Shown here in pieces: positions 24,801 to 37,300 of a stretch of 64,000 nucleotides of DNA. Below the pieces are notes generated by a model. It saw only the letters and a program-made list of their open reading frames with translations. It searched no databases and was not told the origin of the DNA. The translations under genes and the position numbers were made by a program. Numbering within the stretch: the stretch's first letter is position 1; each line of letters opens with the position of its first letter. This DNA is from Nissolia schottii. Taxonomy: Eukaryota; Streptophyta; Magnoliopsida; Fabales; Fabaceae. The DNA is taken from NCBI GenBank assembly GCA_003254905.1, contig QANU01056374.1, positions 1 through 64,000 on the forward strand, written 5' to 3'.

Positions 24801-27800
24801 AATAATGTAACTCTAAAGCATGACTTTAAACATATGCATAGTATTTTTACACTATAGATCAAGGTTCTGGTTGACTTTTTTGCCATAGTAGCCGACAAGA
24901 TATGCATAATATTTTCATCAAAGTCGATTTTTGGGCCTATATATTTGTTTATAATGCTATCTTATTTCAGCTACAACTGTTATGAGCTTTCATTGATAGC
25001 GTGTGAATAATTGCAGGTGTATGCTCTCACTAAGGAAAGGGATACGCTTCGCCGAGAGCAAAATAAAAAAAGTGATGCAGCTGCCCTCTTGAAGGAAAAG
25101 GATGAAATAATTACTCAAGTTATGGCAGAAGGTAGAGTAGTTGGAAACCAACCTAAATCATCATCGGGAGAATGGCTATCAGAATCTTACGATTCATGAT
25201 TCGATTCGATTTGGCATGCTAACAATTCGTATCATGCACTGAATCCTAGATGACTCTAAATCTTACGATACATGTCCTGATTCAGTGTGATGTGAAACGA
25301 TTCAACGATTCGTTACTTTCTTTTTCATTTTTCACCCATTCTCAGTGGGAAAATTAGAGAGTTAAATAAACTTAAATTATTAAATGAAATAAACTAAAGA
25401 GGTGTAACCAAATACGCCATTTGAATCTATTTTATTGCTTAATTTTTATTCTTTTGAAATAGCGATTTCATATATTCGCTACCTTAATTAGTTTATTAGT
25501 TAAACAATCAGCTATTTGACTTTGAAATGTTGATATTTAGGTTTTTTTATGATCATGCATCTTACAATTCACGATGCAGTTCGATTCACGATTCGGAAAA
25601 TAAGCTTTCCGATTCACAATTCGAATCCTGATTTGATAACCATGATTGGGAGTTTGAGACTTCAGTGGATACAAAACTCCTGTTTTGTTGGTCGCTTTAG
25701 CATATTGACTGACTTTCCTTAGTTTTCCAGCTAAGCTAAAAATGGCAAAAACTTTAGATCTGAATTTCTCAGTAGGTTACTTGTGTTCAAAACATTCAGA
25801 TTGTGGAATTGAGCCTTTTCTGGGACATTAAATTAGAATTTCTGTAAGATGGATATGCATAATCAGTAGATTATCAAAACCTCTAGTTTTTACAGTTTAT
25901 GAAAGTGAAAGAATTTAATCAATGCATTTTTATGTCTGCTACTTTGGTGCTTCTAAGATTGTAATTGAAAATGGAGATCTGAACAGCTGGACAGTTTGGG
26001 ATCTAAGATTGTAGGAAAAATTTTCTTTTGAAACAGTTTCAATATTTTCTGCTTACAGGTTTTAAGTTTTATCATTTTCTTTGGACAAGGATCCTCTAAA
26101 GTGAGATCCCTCACTTTATAGGGTAAAGTGAAGGATTTCACCATTGGATCTTTAAAGTGAGTGCAATGGTAAGATCTCTCACTTTACCCTCTAGGGTGAA
26201 GGATCTCACTTTAGAGGATCTAAATCCATTTGCTTTACATAGTCCTGTGAAGCATGTTAAAATTGGTTATTATAGGGGCCTCTTTTTATTTTAGAATCTC
26301 TCTCATCCCAGGTGAACAGCTTTCCAGAAAGCAGGCTATTCAGGAATCTACAATTAGGAAATTAAGGGCTCAGGTATGCCTACTTAGTGCATTTTCTCCC
26401 CAACTTAAATCTTATTCTTAGCCTACATTTATTAATATGTGTTTATGAATCTAGATTAGAGAGTTTGAGGAGGAGAAGAAAGGTTTGACTTCTAAACTTC
26501 AGGTAATTGAATTCTGAAATCTTTCTTGAAAGTTATTAGTACCTTGTAACAGTTCCGAGTAAATTTGATTCTCTTCACTAATCATGGAATTGTAGAAACA
26601 GAAACTTCATGCAGTTTTAATAGTAGAGAACTGTTTTCCCTTGAAATTTGCTATTTGAGTTCAGTTGTTAAGGTTGTTTATCTCCTTGCAGAATGTTTTC
26701 TTTTCAATATAATTTAACTGAAAGAAGTCCTGTCTTACTGCATGTGGTCTTTCAAAGGCTGTATTTTTCTTAGAGGTATTTATGATCTATAGTTTGCTAC
26801 CATTAACAATCCTTTATAGCAGTGGATGCATAAAGTTCTTTTAATTTTTGTGCAACAAGTTGTGACAATGCTAATGTGTATCAAACTAGCAGTTCTTTTA
26901 ACTGAAACTGCTTGTAATCCAGGCGGAGGAGAATAAAGTAGAAAGTATCAAAAGGGACAAGATGGCTACCGAGAACTTGTTACAAGAAACAATAGAGAAA
27001 CATCAAACAGAACTTGTAACACAGAAAGAATATTACTCTAATGCTTTGGCAGCTGCTAAGGAGGCTGAAGCATTAGCAGAGGCACGTGCCAATAGTGAAG
27101 CAAGAACTGAGCTAGAGAGTCAACTAAGAGAGGCTGAGGATCGTGAATCTATGCTGGTCCAGGCTCTTGAAGAATTAAGGCAAACATTAACTAGAAAGGA
27201 ACAACAGGTTTTTGCTACATTTTTTTTTGCATTCTTTTTACTAAATTACCTTTCAGGATCTTGCTTTTGAATTTTAGTGTCTTCTTAATCCACTTTCAGG
27301 CAATATTCAAAGAAGATATGCTCCGTAGAGACATTGAAGATCTTCAAAAACGCTACCAGGTGTCTTCCATTGTTCTCTAAATGACATGTGCTTGAATTGT
27401 TTAACTTTGAAGCTTGCTTTTCCTTAAGTTGTAGCATCTTAATTTGTGCTTTTTTTGTAGTTTGCCTAATTTATTTAGTATTTTATCTAGGCAAGTGAAA
27501 GACGGTGTGAGGAACTGATTACACAAGTTCCAGAATCTACAAGGCCTCTTTTAAGGCAAATTGAAGCCATGCAGGTGAATACACAATTACACACATGATC
27601 CAAGCTTTTTTTGTTTTGGTTTTCAGTTCAGCTGCATGGGATCTGTATTTGACCTGAACTGACTGTGATAAACAGGAAACAAATGGCAGAAGGGCAGAAG
27701 CTTGGGCTGCTGTTGAAAGAACTCTCAATTCTAGACTTCAGGTCTTTAGAATGCTTTGAGTTCAATTCTGGAAGTATCCAACTTGATATTATTTTCTATT

Positions 27801-30578
27801 TCTTTATCTATTCCTATTGATTCCACAGGAAGCAGAAGCTAAAGCTGCAGCTGCTGAGGAACGAGAGCGTTCTGTGAATGAACGCTTATCTCAAACCTTG
27901 TCCCGAATTAATGTCCTCGAGGCTCAGGTTGTTCCATTTATTGAGTGATATCGTGTTTGTAATGGTGATTTTGCATAATTGTGGCTTATTTTAGCAATGA
28001 ACTACAGATTTCGTGTCTTAGAGCCGAGCAGACTCAGTTAAGTAGGACACTTGAAAAGGAGAGACAAAGAGCAGCAGAAAGTAGGCAGGAATACCTTGCT
28101 GCAAAGGAGGATGCTGACACTCAAGAAGGTCGTGTGAGACAGCTTGAGGAAGAAATCAGAGAAATCAGGAAGAAACACAAGCAAGAGTTACAGGAATCAT
28201 TGATGCATAGAGAACTTCTACAGCAGGTGAAGCTTCTGCTTCTGGACTTCAAAGTTGACATTGTTAAGCATGTTAGATGAAGAAGTGCTCTCCTTCTTCT
28301 TTGATTAAATTCCTCATCACTTTCGTTTCTCCTATAACTTGCAAAACAGAGTGAACTATCTAGAGAGAGATATTAGGGTTCATGCTGCTTAAATTTTTCG
28401 GCAGAAGTTACATAAGAAAACCCCCTTTTTTTTAAAAATGGACTTTTCAACTTCATGTGGATGGTTAGTGTGAATCCAATGTTAGTAATCTGATGTAGAA
28501 AATATGGGCAAGTTGTATGATGAGGTCTGGTATTTCTGTTAACAATCTTAAATTCAAGCCACCTTATTAGAACCTTCATCATTATTGTTTGTCAACTCCC
28601 TGAAATAAGCTCTTAATTTTGACCAGGAGATAGAAAAAGAAAAGGCTGCCCTATTGGATCTGGAAAGGACTGCTCTTGTTCATTCTGCTCCATCATTGGA
28701 TCAAACCACCACAACAAAGCAAAATTCTACCCTTGAGAATGGTTTGATGCTCTTCCTTTCTTTACATCGCTAATCTGTGATATTTTCTATAATATACTTC
28801 ATTATGTAGGCAACTTGTCTCGGAAAGTCTCAAGTGCGAGCTCCTTGACAAGCATAGAAGAAAGCTACTTTCTGCAAGCATCATTGGACTCATCTAGCAG
28901 TTTCTTTGAGAGGAGAAACCCTGGAGAGCCAGGCATGAGTCCTTACTATATGAAGAGCATGACACCAAGTACTTTTGAATCAGCACTTCGTCAGAAGGAC
29001 GGCGAACTTGCTTCATATATGTCACGATTGGTATGCTTTGTTGCCTTTGTTCCTGGGACTAATATTTGGCACTGCAGCTTCCATTCCATAGCTCTATTAT
29101 TTTCTTTTCTAAAGGTGAACTTATTATAATGTATGTTTTCAATTTTAAAAATTGCAGGTGTCAATGGAATCTATTCGTGATTCTCTTGCCGAGGAATTGG
29201 TCAAAATGACAGAACAGGTGGGTTTGATTTTGAGCTTCATTTTTACTATTTACCATCACCATTGCTTGTCCTTAAGCATAATGTGCGTACACTCGCTGCA
29301 GTGTGAAAAGTTGCGAGGGGAGGCCACATATTTACCTGGCTTACGAGCAGAGTTAGAAGCACTGAGGAGAAGGCACTCTGCTGCTTTGGAGTTGATGGGA
29401 GAACGTGATGAAGAGGTACTTTTCGCTATGTCAGCTTTTGCTCTTTATAGAAACATTATCCTAGACACAATTTGGTGTTAAGTGGTTGAATGTAATGGTT
29501 GGACAGTGCCTGTAAGTCAAAGCAGTCTATAAGCTTGTAGAGCAACTTAACTTCCTTTTTGCTTATAAAATGTCTTCTGTTGAAATAGTTACAGACTTCA
29601 GAGATCAAACAATGGCACGGCACCGCTGAATTGTTCTCTTTCTTCTAGAAAATGAGGGATCGAATGGAAGAATTCCTTGCCAACCCACCTATTGGGAAAA
29701 GACTGTTGTCATTGTTGAATAGGAACCCCTCAGAAAAGTTCCAATTTTGTTTGCTTTTTCCTGTGGCCTAATCTTTGCATGGTGTTAATCTTTTGATTTA
29801 GTGCTTACTATTGATGCGTATTTGCTATGCATGAGCATAATAGACTAAATTTAATATAGCATTTCCATCTCTTTCTTTTCATCGCTTTAAGCCACCGAAC
29901 AATTAAATACTTAACATGCTTGGCCTCAAGGAAAATGGAGACGATAAAATGAAAATGAGGATGCAGTTATACTGAGGTCTTATAGACTTTGCTATTTCTT
30001 GATTTTATTTTTTTTTGGATAATGATTGCTATATCTTAATTGTCAATTTCCCTTCTATGCTTTTTTGTTTTTTGTTTTCCAAATAGAAAAGAATTACTAC
30101 TTTCTATCTAAAAGAATTTGAATGTGTTTTAGCTGGAGGAACTTCGTGCAGATATTGTGGACTTGAAGGAAATGTACAGAGAACAAGTTAACGTGCTTGT
30201 AAATAAGGTATTTTTTTCCCCCTTTCTTTCATACAAAAAAGGGTAGTTTTGTTGAACAGCACTTTACTTTTTTGAAAATTCTAGAGCGCCAAAAATGGCA
30301 AGAAATTTTGTGCTAGCATGTGACATGATTATTTATCTTTGGATGAATAAGTGAGATATATCACTTTATTTTATCTAACTATTGCCATGATTTATGTTAT
30401 AAATCCGGACTATATTTTTCCGTCCGGCATTGCTCATTTTTTTCTCTCGCCCTTTACTGCCCTTTGGTCAACTCTCTCCCTCTCTCTTTCTTCATCGTGC
30501 TTTCACTTTTCTTATATATATCTTTTTTATATCTGTTTACAGATCCAGATAATGAGTTCATCGATAGCGGCTAATTGA
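21844..30578 (+). CDS. GC5: Golgin candidate 5 / TMF-like coiled-coil Golgi protein
   Basis: Nineteen coding exons, all GT-AG and in phase: 21844-21991, 22234-23351, 23836-23907, 24679-24753, 25017-25131, 26312-26373, 26455-26502, 26923-27207, 27300-27359, 27491-27574, 27676-27741, 27829-27927, 28008-28226, 28627-28741, 28810-29030, 29158-29217, 29302-29415, 30133-30207, 30543-30578. They encode 1,023 residues. The N-terminus MAWFSGK...FPDLAGAVNKLQESVKSIEKNFD is diagnostic. An acidic disordered region (~50-400) is followed by coiled coil (~410-830), a Ser-rich linker, and the TMF-type C-terminal region ending REQVNVLVNK. Plant GC5 is the TMF homologue: a peripheral Golgi tether that binds Rab6/RabH through its C-terminus. 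The start is preceded by a leader intron ending at 21835. Exon 2 carries a tandem 34-residue repeat, and the introns hold several transposon relics. Confidence 0.93.
22449..22652 (+). repeat. Tandem 102-bp (34-residue) repeat within GC5
   Basis: Two in-frame units, protein residues ~122-155 and ~156-189. Both carry the pattern [TI]AH-TTE-TTVQE followed by KVEEEDGE. The unit enlarges the acidic disordered region and leaves the coiled coil untouched. Confidence 0.85.
23942..24130 (-). mobile_element. 3' end of an RTE-type LINE in a GC5 intron
   Basis: On the minus strand the reading RRIDQVTGNSLARGRERPRK, then ENMALDRAI and LIHVADPT followed by a stop at 23967-23965, matches the conserved C-terminus of plant RTE-type reverse transcriptases (R-G-R-P-x-x-T ... 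A-x-D-R-x-x-W ... H-V-A-D-P). A premature TAA splits it. The 3' tail reads (GTT)n, as expected. It is 5'-truncated and dead. Confidence 0.75.
25170..25655. mobile_element. GATTC-rich inverted-repeat element in a GC5 intron
   Basis: Both ends carry runs of ATTCACGATTCG-like motifs. The left end GGCTATCAGAATC and the complement of the right end, GGTTATCAAATCAGGATTCG, form imperfect terminal inverted repeats of ~30 bp. The ~480-bp block starts ~40 bp after the exon 5 donor. It is probably a non-autonomous DNA transposon; the superfamily is unclear because no clean duplication was seen. Confidence 0.55.
26090..26220. mobile_element. Palindromic MITE in a GC5 intron
   Basis: 131 bp with perfect 20-bp inverted ends: GATCCTCTAAAGTGAGATCC at 26090-26109 and its complement at 26201-26220. 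The interior repeats CTCACTTTA and TAAAGTGA units several times in both orientations. A related end (TTGGAGGATCCAAATCC) lies at ~36613 in an SGB1 intron. Confidence 0.72.
29649..29771 (+). other. Possible alternative terminal exon of GC5
   Basis: Between exons 17 and 18, TTTCTTCTAG precedes a frame in the correct phase (0) that stays open for 40 codons (begins KMRDRMEEFLANPPIGKR) and ends at TAA 29769-29771. Using it would replace the last 36 residues, including the end of the TMF region. No transcript evidence; it could be chance or an old exon. Confidence 0.3.
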
Positions 30579-30599
30579 GCTGAGAAAAAGAAAAAAAAG

Positions 30600-32100
30600 C
30601 GTTGTGTGATCTGAATTGCAGGTCATAATATATTGAAGATTAATGCGTTCAATCTCCGAAGATCTATAGAATTGTTTGTCTTGGCATTAGTTACCCAAAT
30701 TCATCCTTGTTAAATGTAGTAATATGTATTCTTACAAGAAATTTGTATTTTTATGATTTGGGGAATCTTGTATAGGCAATCTCTTTAGAGTTTAGACCAC
30801 ATTCAAAGGAAGGTATGAATGGCGAGATGAGAAAATTTTGATTATTTGATCAATACATGTATAATCCTTTGAATCTCTGATGATCTTTTACTTAATGGTT
30901 AGAAAATGATATTCATACATTACTTTAAATAGGTATCTTCTATAGTACTAATAAAGCTGTTGGCCCATTCGAATCGCCTTTTAGTCACAGTTTTAATTTT
31001 AAATTTACTCCTATTACTATTTGATAATGTGCAGTTTTTTAATACCACCAATTGTACCACAAGTTGTAACCATACATAGATGTAAATTGTCAAACTGGCT
31101 CTGTGAAGACAATTTTTTTGGTTTTCCAATTTTGCCAAAATGACCAAAATTAATTGTAATATGCATGTTTAACATTAGTACGAAGGAGCTGCCTCCACTA
31201 GTTTGAGAGAAGGATTACATCATACTTGGCCGTTTAGTTTTTGTTGCTTCTGCTGTGAGTTTAGTTACAAGGACGTGGTGATCTCGTGTTTTCTTTCTTC
31301 CAACCTTGTTATAATGAGCTGGTTGAGCGAGGAAAATGAGATTTCTTTATCACATGTTTGGTGAGCCCTTACGTAAATTTTCTTTTTTGCAAAGTGACCT
31401 CTAATCACTTGTTTTTTTTTTTTCCCTTATGTTACCAAATGAAAATTTATTTTGCTGGTTTTGTTAAGAATGTCAGAAAATGTCAAATGATAGGATGAAA
31501 GACTTTTTGTGCATGATTCATTGCTAATCTTTACTACAAAGATTGGCTTCTACATCACACTATTCAATTTTTTTGAAGAGGGTTAAAATGCATTTGTAGG
31601 AGTAGAATGAAGACGCACATGCAAATCTCAGGCAAATTTTCAAGCTTTTAAGAATTATTTACATGATAGATACCGTAGTTAAGATGCTGCCACATGTCGC
31701 AATAACACATACCATCTCGCACCACACAGATATGTAGGATCATATTTTTATATTAAAAAAAATTAGATACTCACAAAATAACAAAAAGAAAGCGATTTTA
31801 TTTAAGTCACATACTCTGTCTAACAATTAACACACAAGTTATTATATTAAAAATATAATAAAAAATGAGGAACGGTAGCCCCTGAAGCGACAGAACTAGA
31901 TATTAAACAATGAACATAACGGTCACTTGTCCAGGGTTCACCAAAAAAATAACTGTACATTTAATGTGTACTATCTATGTCCACCATATAGCCAACTTTG
32001 GCACCGTTGATTTTGTTCTGCTACTGATCTAATGGTCATAAATTATGGCAATAATGTAAGATAGAAATGCATGAAATTGGAGTATATATAATCTAACAGG
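30600..32100. other. GC5 3' UTR and GC5-SGB1 spacer
   Basis: The first ~250 bp are probably 3' UTR. The rest is non-coding, with no clear transposon ends seen. Confidence 0.45.
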
Positions 32101-32104
32101 TAAC

Positions 32105-32815
32105 CAATTTTATTTTTATATAAAAAGACTACATTATTCTTACTCTTAAATCAAATTTTCTTCTCCTAACCACCACATCATTTTTTCAACCTCACCACCA
32201 ACCACCGTCACCCTGCTTTCCCTTCCATTTTCTGCAACTCCCCTTCCCCATCACCTTGCCCTCATCTACATCCACTACCCTGCCATTGGCCACCGATCTG
32301 GCGCCACCACAATCGCCGATTTTGCCACGACGGAAGTGGATGGGAGCTTCTTCAAGTCTGCAATTTTGTGCTGAGAATGGTCGGTTAGGGATGATTTCAA
32401 ATCTGTATGTTTGGAGTTGATGCAGGTAGCGGTCACGACTTTAGATCTGCATGTTTTGGTTGATTTTTGATATGCTTCTCAAGTTGCAATAGCTAGACAT
32501 AGCTATGTAGCCTATATTCTAGCTACCCATAGATGAGAATGGTGATGGAGGTGGAGGTTTAGGGGAGGTTGTTGCTGCCATGGTTATGATGGTGGTTGGA
32601 AGTAGGGGACATGTGGTGAGGGTAGGGAAAAGCTGGAGGAGGGTGTTGGAGGGAGGCAGCATGGAGGTGGCGGCCGACAAGACGATAAGAGTGGAGAGTC
32701 TTCTAAATCAAGGGAGTAAAAAAAAACGAGTAAAGTGACATAAAAAAGAAAATTTGATGTTAAAATAGGATAAAATAGACTTTTTAAAATTATAAAATAA
32801 ATATATTAAAATAAA
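32105..32815. mobile_element. Fold-back/TIR element upstream of SGB1
   Basis: The left end (AAGACT...TCAAATTTTCTTCT, ~32125-32165) recurs in inverted form at the right end (AGAAAATTTGATGTT...GACTTTTTAAA, ~32745-32785), giving imperfect inverted repeats of ~60 bp. The left arm continues C-rich (CCACC repeats, 32160-32340) and the right arm G-rich (GGTGG repeats, 32540-32690), so the arms are roughly complementary in composition. No coding sequence. Confidence 0.55.
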
Positions 32816-33589
32816 AACCTATGAAGCGTATGTCCAAAGTTCCTCTAGAGGAACAATGGAAACGTTACTGAATATAGTAACACTTTTCTTTCTATGGTTG
32901 ATTGATAAAATGAGATCAATCAACATTTTTTACTTTATTCCTTCGTGAGATTGCTTATTTTATCTTCTATGATTAAAAAAAACCTTACTGATCCAATTCC
33001 CAAGGTGGATAACTGTGTAATTTTCATAAAATCATGATTAAATTCTTTTCTTTCTCTTCAATTTCTACTGAGTGCTAACGTGCATAGAAATTGTTCTTTA
33101 ATTATTGTGCTTAGTGCGAAATCTATGGTAGCCTTTTCGTATTATATGGACCAAGACCGCGCCACTAACTGACACGTGTCACCGTCTTCAACTGCCATCT
33201 CAACAACAACACAAACAGTTTCATTTCACTCTCTCTGATTCCATTTCCAAATCGCTCTGCATTTTCCTCATCACGCCATTCCAAAATAGCACCACCACCA
33301 ACAAAAAAGGTAAACCACCTCCTTTTCAAATCTGTGTTAGCATTTTTTATTATTGTTGCATTTTCAGCTTTTTCTGTGATTCTGATGAGAGAATAGAAGC
33401 TTCTGGATCTTTTTTTTTTTTTTCCTGGTGTGATTCTCTTCTAAAAACCCCTTTTGAACTGAACCAGTGATGGTGAGGTTTATCTTTATTTTTATTTGTT
33501 CAGTTCCTCCCATTTTCTTGGGAATTAACAATGTGCATGGAAAATGCATCGTGAAAGTACAATGTAAACAAAAAAATGAAAATGAAGTT

Positions 33590-34243
33590 GTGGGGTTGTT
33601 AGATCTGACAAAAAGTTTGCAACTTTGGTGTTCGATTGATCCCTTGTAATAGTAGTTGATGTTGCCATGTCGTTGCAACTTTTGAGTTCTTTGATTGTTG
33701 TTTTTTTTCATTCCTGATGATGTAGAAGCTTGAGAAATAAGTCGGTAACTTTGTTGTTGATATTGTTCCCTTGTGGCAGTTGATGTTGCCATGTTGTTGT
33801 TGTAGTTGCAACTTGTGTGGTCTTTGCTTTCTGTTTATTTTTAGTTCTGATGATGCAGAAGCTTGAGAAAGAGTTGGTAACTTTGTTGTCGATATTCCCT
33901 TGTCGTAGTAGTTTATGTTGCCATGTTGTTGCAATTTTTTGAGTTCCTTGGTTGCTTTTCCTTGTTCTGATGATGCAGAAGCCTGAGAAAAAAGCTTGTA
34001 ACTTTGTTTTTGATATTGGTCCCATTTTAGTAGTAGTTGATGTTGTCATGTTGGTGTTGTTGTTGTTGTTGCAACTTTTGAGTGCCTTGCTTTCTGTTTT
34101 TTGTTTCTGATGATGCAGAAGACTGAGAAAAAGTTTGTGACTTTGTTGTTGGGATAAGTCCCTTGTGGTAGTTGATGTTGCCATGTTGTTGTTGTTGCAA
34201 CTTATGAGTTCCTTGATTGATGTCTCTTGTTCTGATGATGCAG
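33590..34243 (+). repeat. ~130-bp tandem repeat ending in a splice acceptor, SGB1 leader intron
   Basis: About five degenerate units, each containing GTAACTTTGTTGTTGATATT, a CCCTTGTGG-TAGTTGATGTTGCCATG stretch and TTGCAACTTTTGAGT. Units end in CTGATGATGCAGAAG, found at 33714 (mutated to TAG), 33847, 33967, 34107 and 34232. The last one is the acceptor used for the coding exon at 34244. Spacings are 133, 120, 140 and 125 bp. Long minus-strand frames here are shadows of the CAA/TTG richness. Confidence 0.85.
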
Positions 34244-34306
34244 AAGCCAGTGTAATAAAGTTACTCCCTTGTGAGGTTTTATTAAAAGGATTTTTATTGT
34301 TTCACC

Positions 34307-37300
34307 ATGCGGGGACGGCAGCGAGTAGCATCCAGGGAACACATTTCTGTTCATGAAAAAGAAGAAAATCCAGGTGCCCTGCTGTTTTTCGTTATCTTCT
34401 TCAAGTGTTACTTTATTTGTTTCTTTATTGTTTATAGTTAATATAAGTAGTTGCATTTTTTTTTAAATTTTTAAATTTTGGGTTTGTTGAGTTTATATTT
34501 GAGTGATCCCAAGAGTTATCAAAAAAATTCAATGTAATGTAAGTTGAATATAGCATCTTGGACTCCACTCTTGGAACAAAAGTTGGAAATGGCTACTCTA
34601 AAACGGATAATACTTTTAGCATTTAGCAAATCAGGTAAATTGTTACATAATCATATAAATTTTAAACGTGTTTTCATGAAGTCCTTGCTGACAACTACTT
34701 TTCTATTTTTGGTATATATATAGTGATGAGTATTGGTTTCTGTAGTATGTGCTTAATAATTGAGGAACATTTTGACGATCCATTTCATTTACAAGCTTGC
34801 AACATTTGCTTCAAGATAGAAAGAAACTTGTGCATGCCTACATACATTGATACACATTATAAAACTTGATCAGTCATGGCTTACATACTTAATAAAGTTA
34901 AGAAGTCAATGAACAGTTAGCTTCTGTCTCATCTACATTATGTAATTTGGCTTTGAAATTCTTATTATTCCTTTAGGGGACAGATAATGGTGAAGATCAT
35001 TTTTCTTTTTCTTTTATTTTAATTTTTATAACCCAATTGGAAGAAATTTGTTTGTAGTGATATTGCTAACAGAAAATTTCATTCCCCGTAGCTTCAGTGC
35101 GTTTACCGAATGTAAAACCTTGGCAACGATCTTTGCGGCACGTTGTAGTGGCTTCTCTTTCTTCATTCTTATATGGCTATCATATTGGGTATGCTCTTCT
35201 AAACTTAATCTTGAATGACCTTCAATCTTGTTGTGTCTGTGTGAAATTATCTAATTTCCTTATTGCTATATTGGCAATGCAGAGTAGTCAATGAAACCTT
35301 AGAGAGCATTTCTATAGATCTCGGCTTTAGTGGGAATACAATGGCTGAAGGTACTTCATCCTATTCATCTGATTGATCTTAAATCTTGTTATCATATTTT
35401 ACATCTAAAAATTTCTCTACTTTTTTGTTTTTATGTTGACGAAGGTCTTGTAGTAAGTACATGTCTAGGAGGTGCATTTGTTGGATCTCTGTTTAGTGGG
35501 TGGATTGCAGATGGGGTCGGGCGTAGAAGAAGTTTCCAGTTGTGCGCATTGCCTATGCTCATTGGGGCAGGAATGAGGTATCTGCATCATAACTACAAAT
35601 TAGTTTCTATCTTTCATCATTTGTATCACCTTCCCAAAACTTATGCAATAAGGTTTTAATTTTATGTCTGCAAAGGAAGTGCAAAAGTTGTGCTAGTAAT
35701 TGATAATATATATACTCAAAGTATTGTGTTTCTCTCATTTGGGGGAGGTTAATTTTATTCTACTTGTTTAAATTTTTAACACAACTCAAAACAAATCATG
35801 AAAAGTTGGAGCGATTGAGAGAATTACTCGGCAACATTAATAACCTGTTAATCACTGTGATAAAACGGTTGAGAGCCTCTTTCTCATGCTTTCTTTAATC
35901 ATATTAATATTGTCTACATTCTCTTGCTAATTGGTTTTATATTAATGTGATTCTATTCCATGCTGTTTTCTATATAAAACAAAACATAACGTAAGAAAAA
36001 GAAAAAAAGGAAACGAAAGAAGGAAAAAAATATTACAATAAAGCAGAAGACAAAGCTATAAACTTATTATTCACAACCCGTGCAGTGCAACAGCAACAAG
36101 CCTGTGGGGCATGCTTTTGGGAAGGTTATTTGTCGGTACTGGAATGGGACTTGGCCCACCTGTTGCTGCACTTTATGTGGCTGAGGTATGTTGGACGAAA
36201 GCATCAATATTGTTCTTTATGGTATGAGGTCTCAATATTTCTCAATGGAGGTCTCTTCAGTTGTGTTAAACACTTAGAAAATCCATTTGCATATATAGGT
36301 CTCGCCTCCTGCTGTGCGGGGTACTTTTGGGGGCTTAACTCAGATTGCAACATGTCTTGGACTCATGAGTTCTCTCTTTATTGGAATCCCAGCCAAGGAA
36401 ATAGTGGGTTGGTACGGAATGTAAACAAAGATTGGTATCATGAACATGTATTTATTGTGGATTTGGATTGTCTGAAGTGAGATTACATGTAAAAATATGA
36501 GAAGATAAGGAGTTATCCACGCTTGGATCAATATACCCTATTCTGTGTGGGTACCAAATGATCTAAGAGTGGATAGCATCTCATTTTCTCACTTTACAAG
36601 AAGCCTAACTTTGGAGGATCCAAATCCATTTATTGTTGTGTTATCTATCAACTCCAATTTTGGAGCTTTTTCTTTCAGCTGTATTCTTTTATAAGGTAGT
36701 ATTTTATGCGGAAATTATTGCTCAGGTGGAGGATTTGTTTCTGGGTGTCTGTCATTCCTGCTGCAATACTTGCCCTTTCCATGGAGATCAGTGCAGAGAG
36801 TCCTCATTGGCTTTTCAAGGTTATCTATTCTTCATGTAAATTATAAATAACTTCCAAGTACTGGCTATTTGATTTCAACTATTTTGGATCCTTTGCTGGA
36901 GGGTAATTGATTAAGTGAAGTATTAGGAAAATGTTCATCCTGATTGTATTTTTCAGATATTTAATGTTATACTTGATATTTTTTGTGATATATAAAGTTT
37001 AGTGCTCGGATAGAAAGATGAATAGTTAAGATTAAGAGAGAGATTGGTAACAGAACCTAACATTTATTAATATCTCTCATTTCTTTCCCTTTTACTTTTG
37101 TTTAACTTAATTCTGAAGAGATTGGAAGGAATGCTTCTGTTTTAATATCCCTTACCAGATAATATTCTGCTTATGTGTTTTTGTTCAGAGGCTATGTTGC
37201 TATTTCTCTCGTGTTTGGCAATGTTGTTTCTTCTACCAAGTGAACAGAAAAAAGGAGATTATCTCTTCCTGTTATGACTTATACCTCCTTTTCTAGATAT

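Noticed and set aside
33364..34184. Minus-strand frames of 111-158 codons rich in Gln/Thr/Asn
   Set aside because: They arise from the tandem repeat of the SGB1 leader intron (TTG/CAA richness). Repeats in frame mimic a protein but there is no start context or homology.
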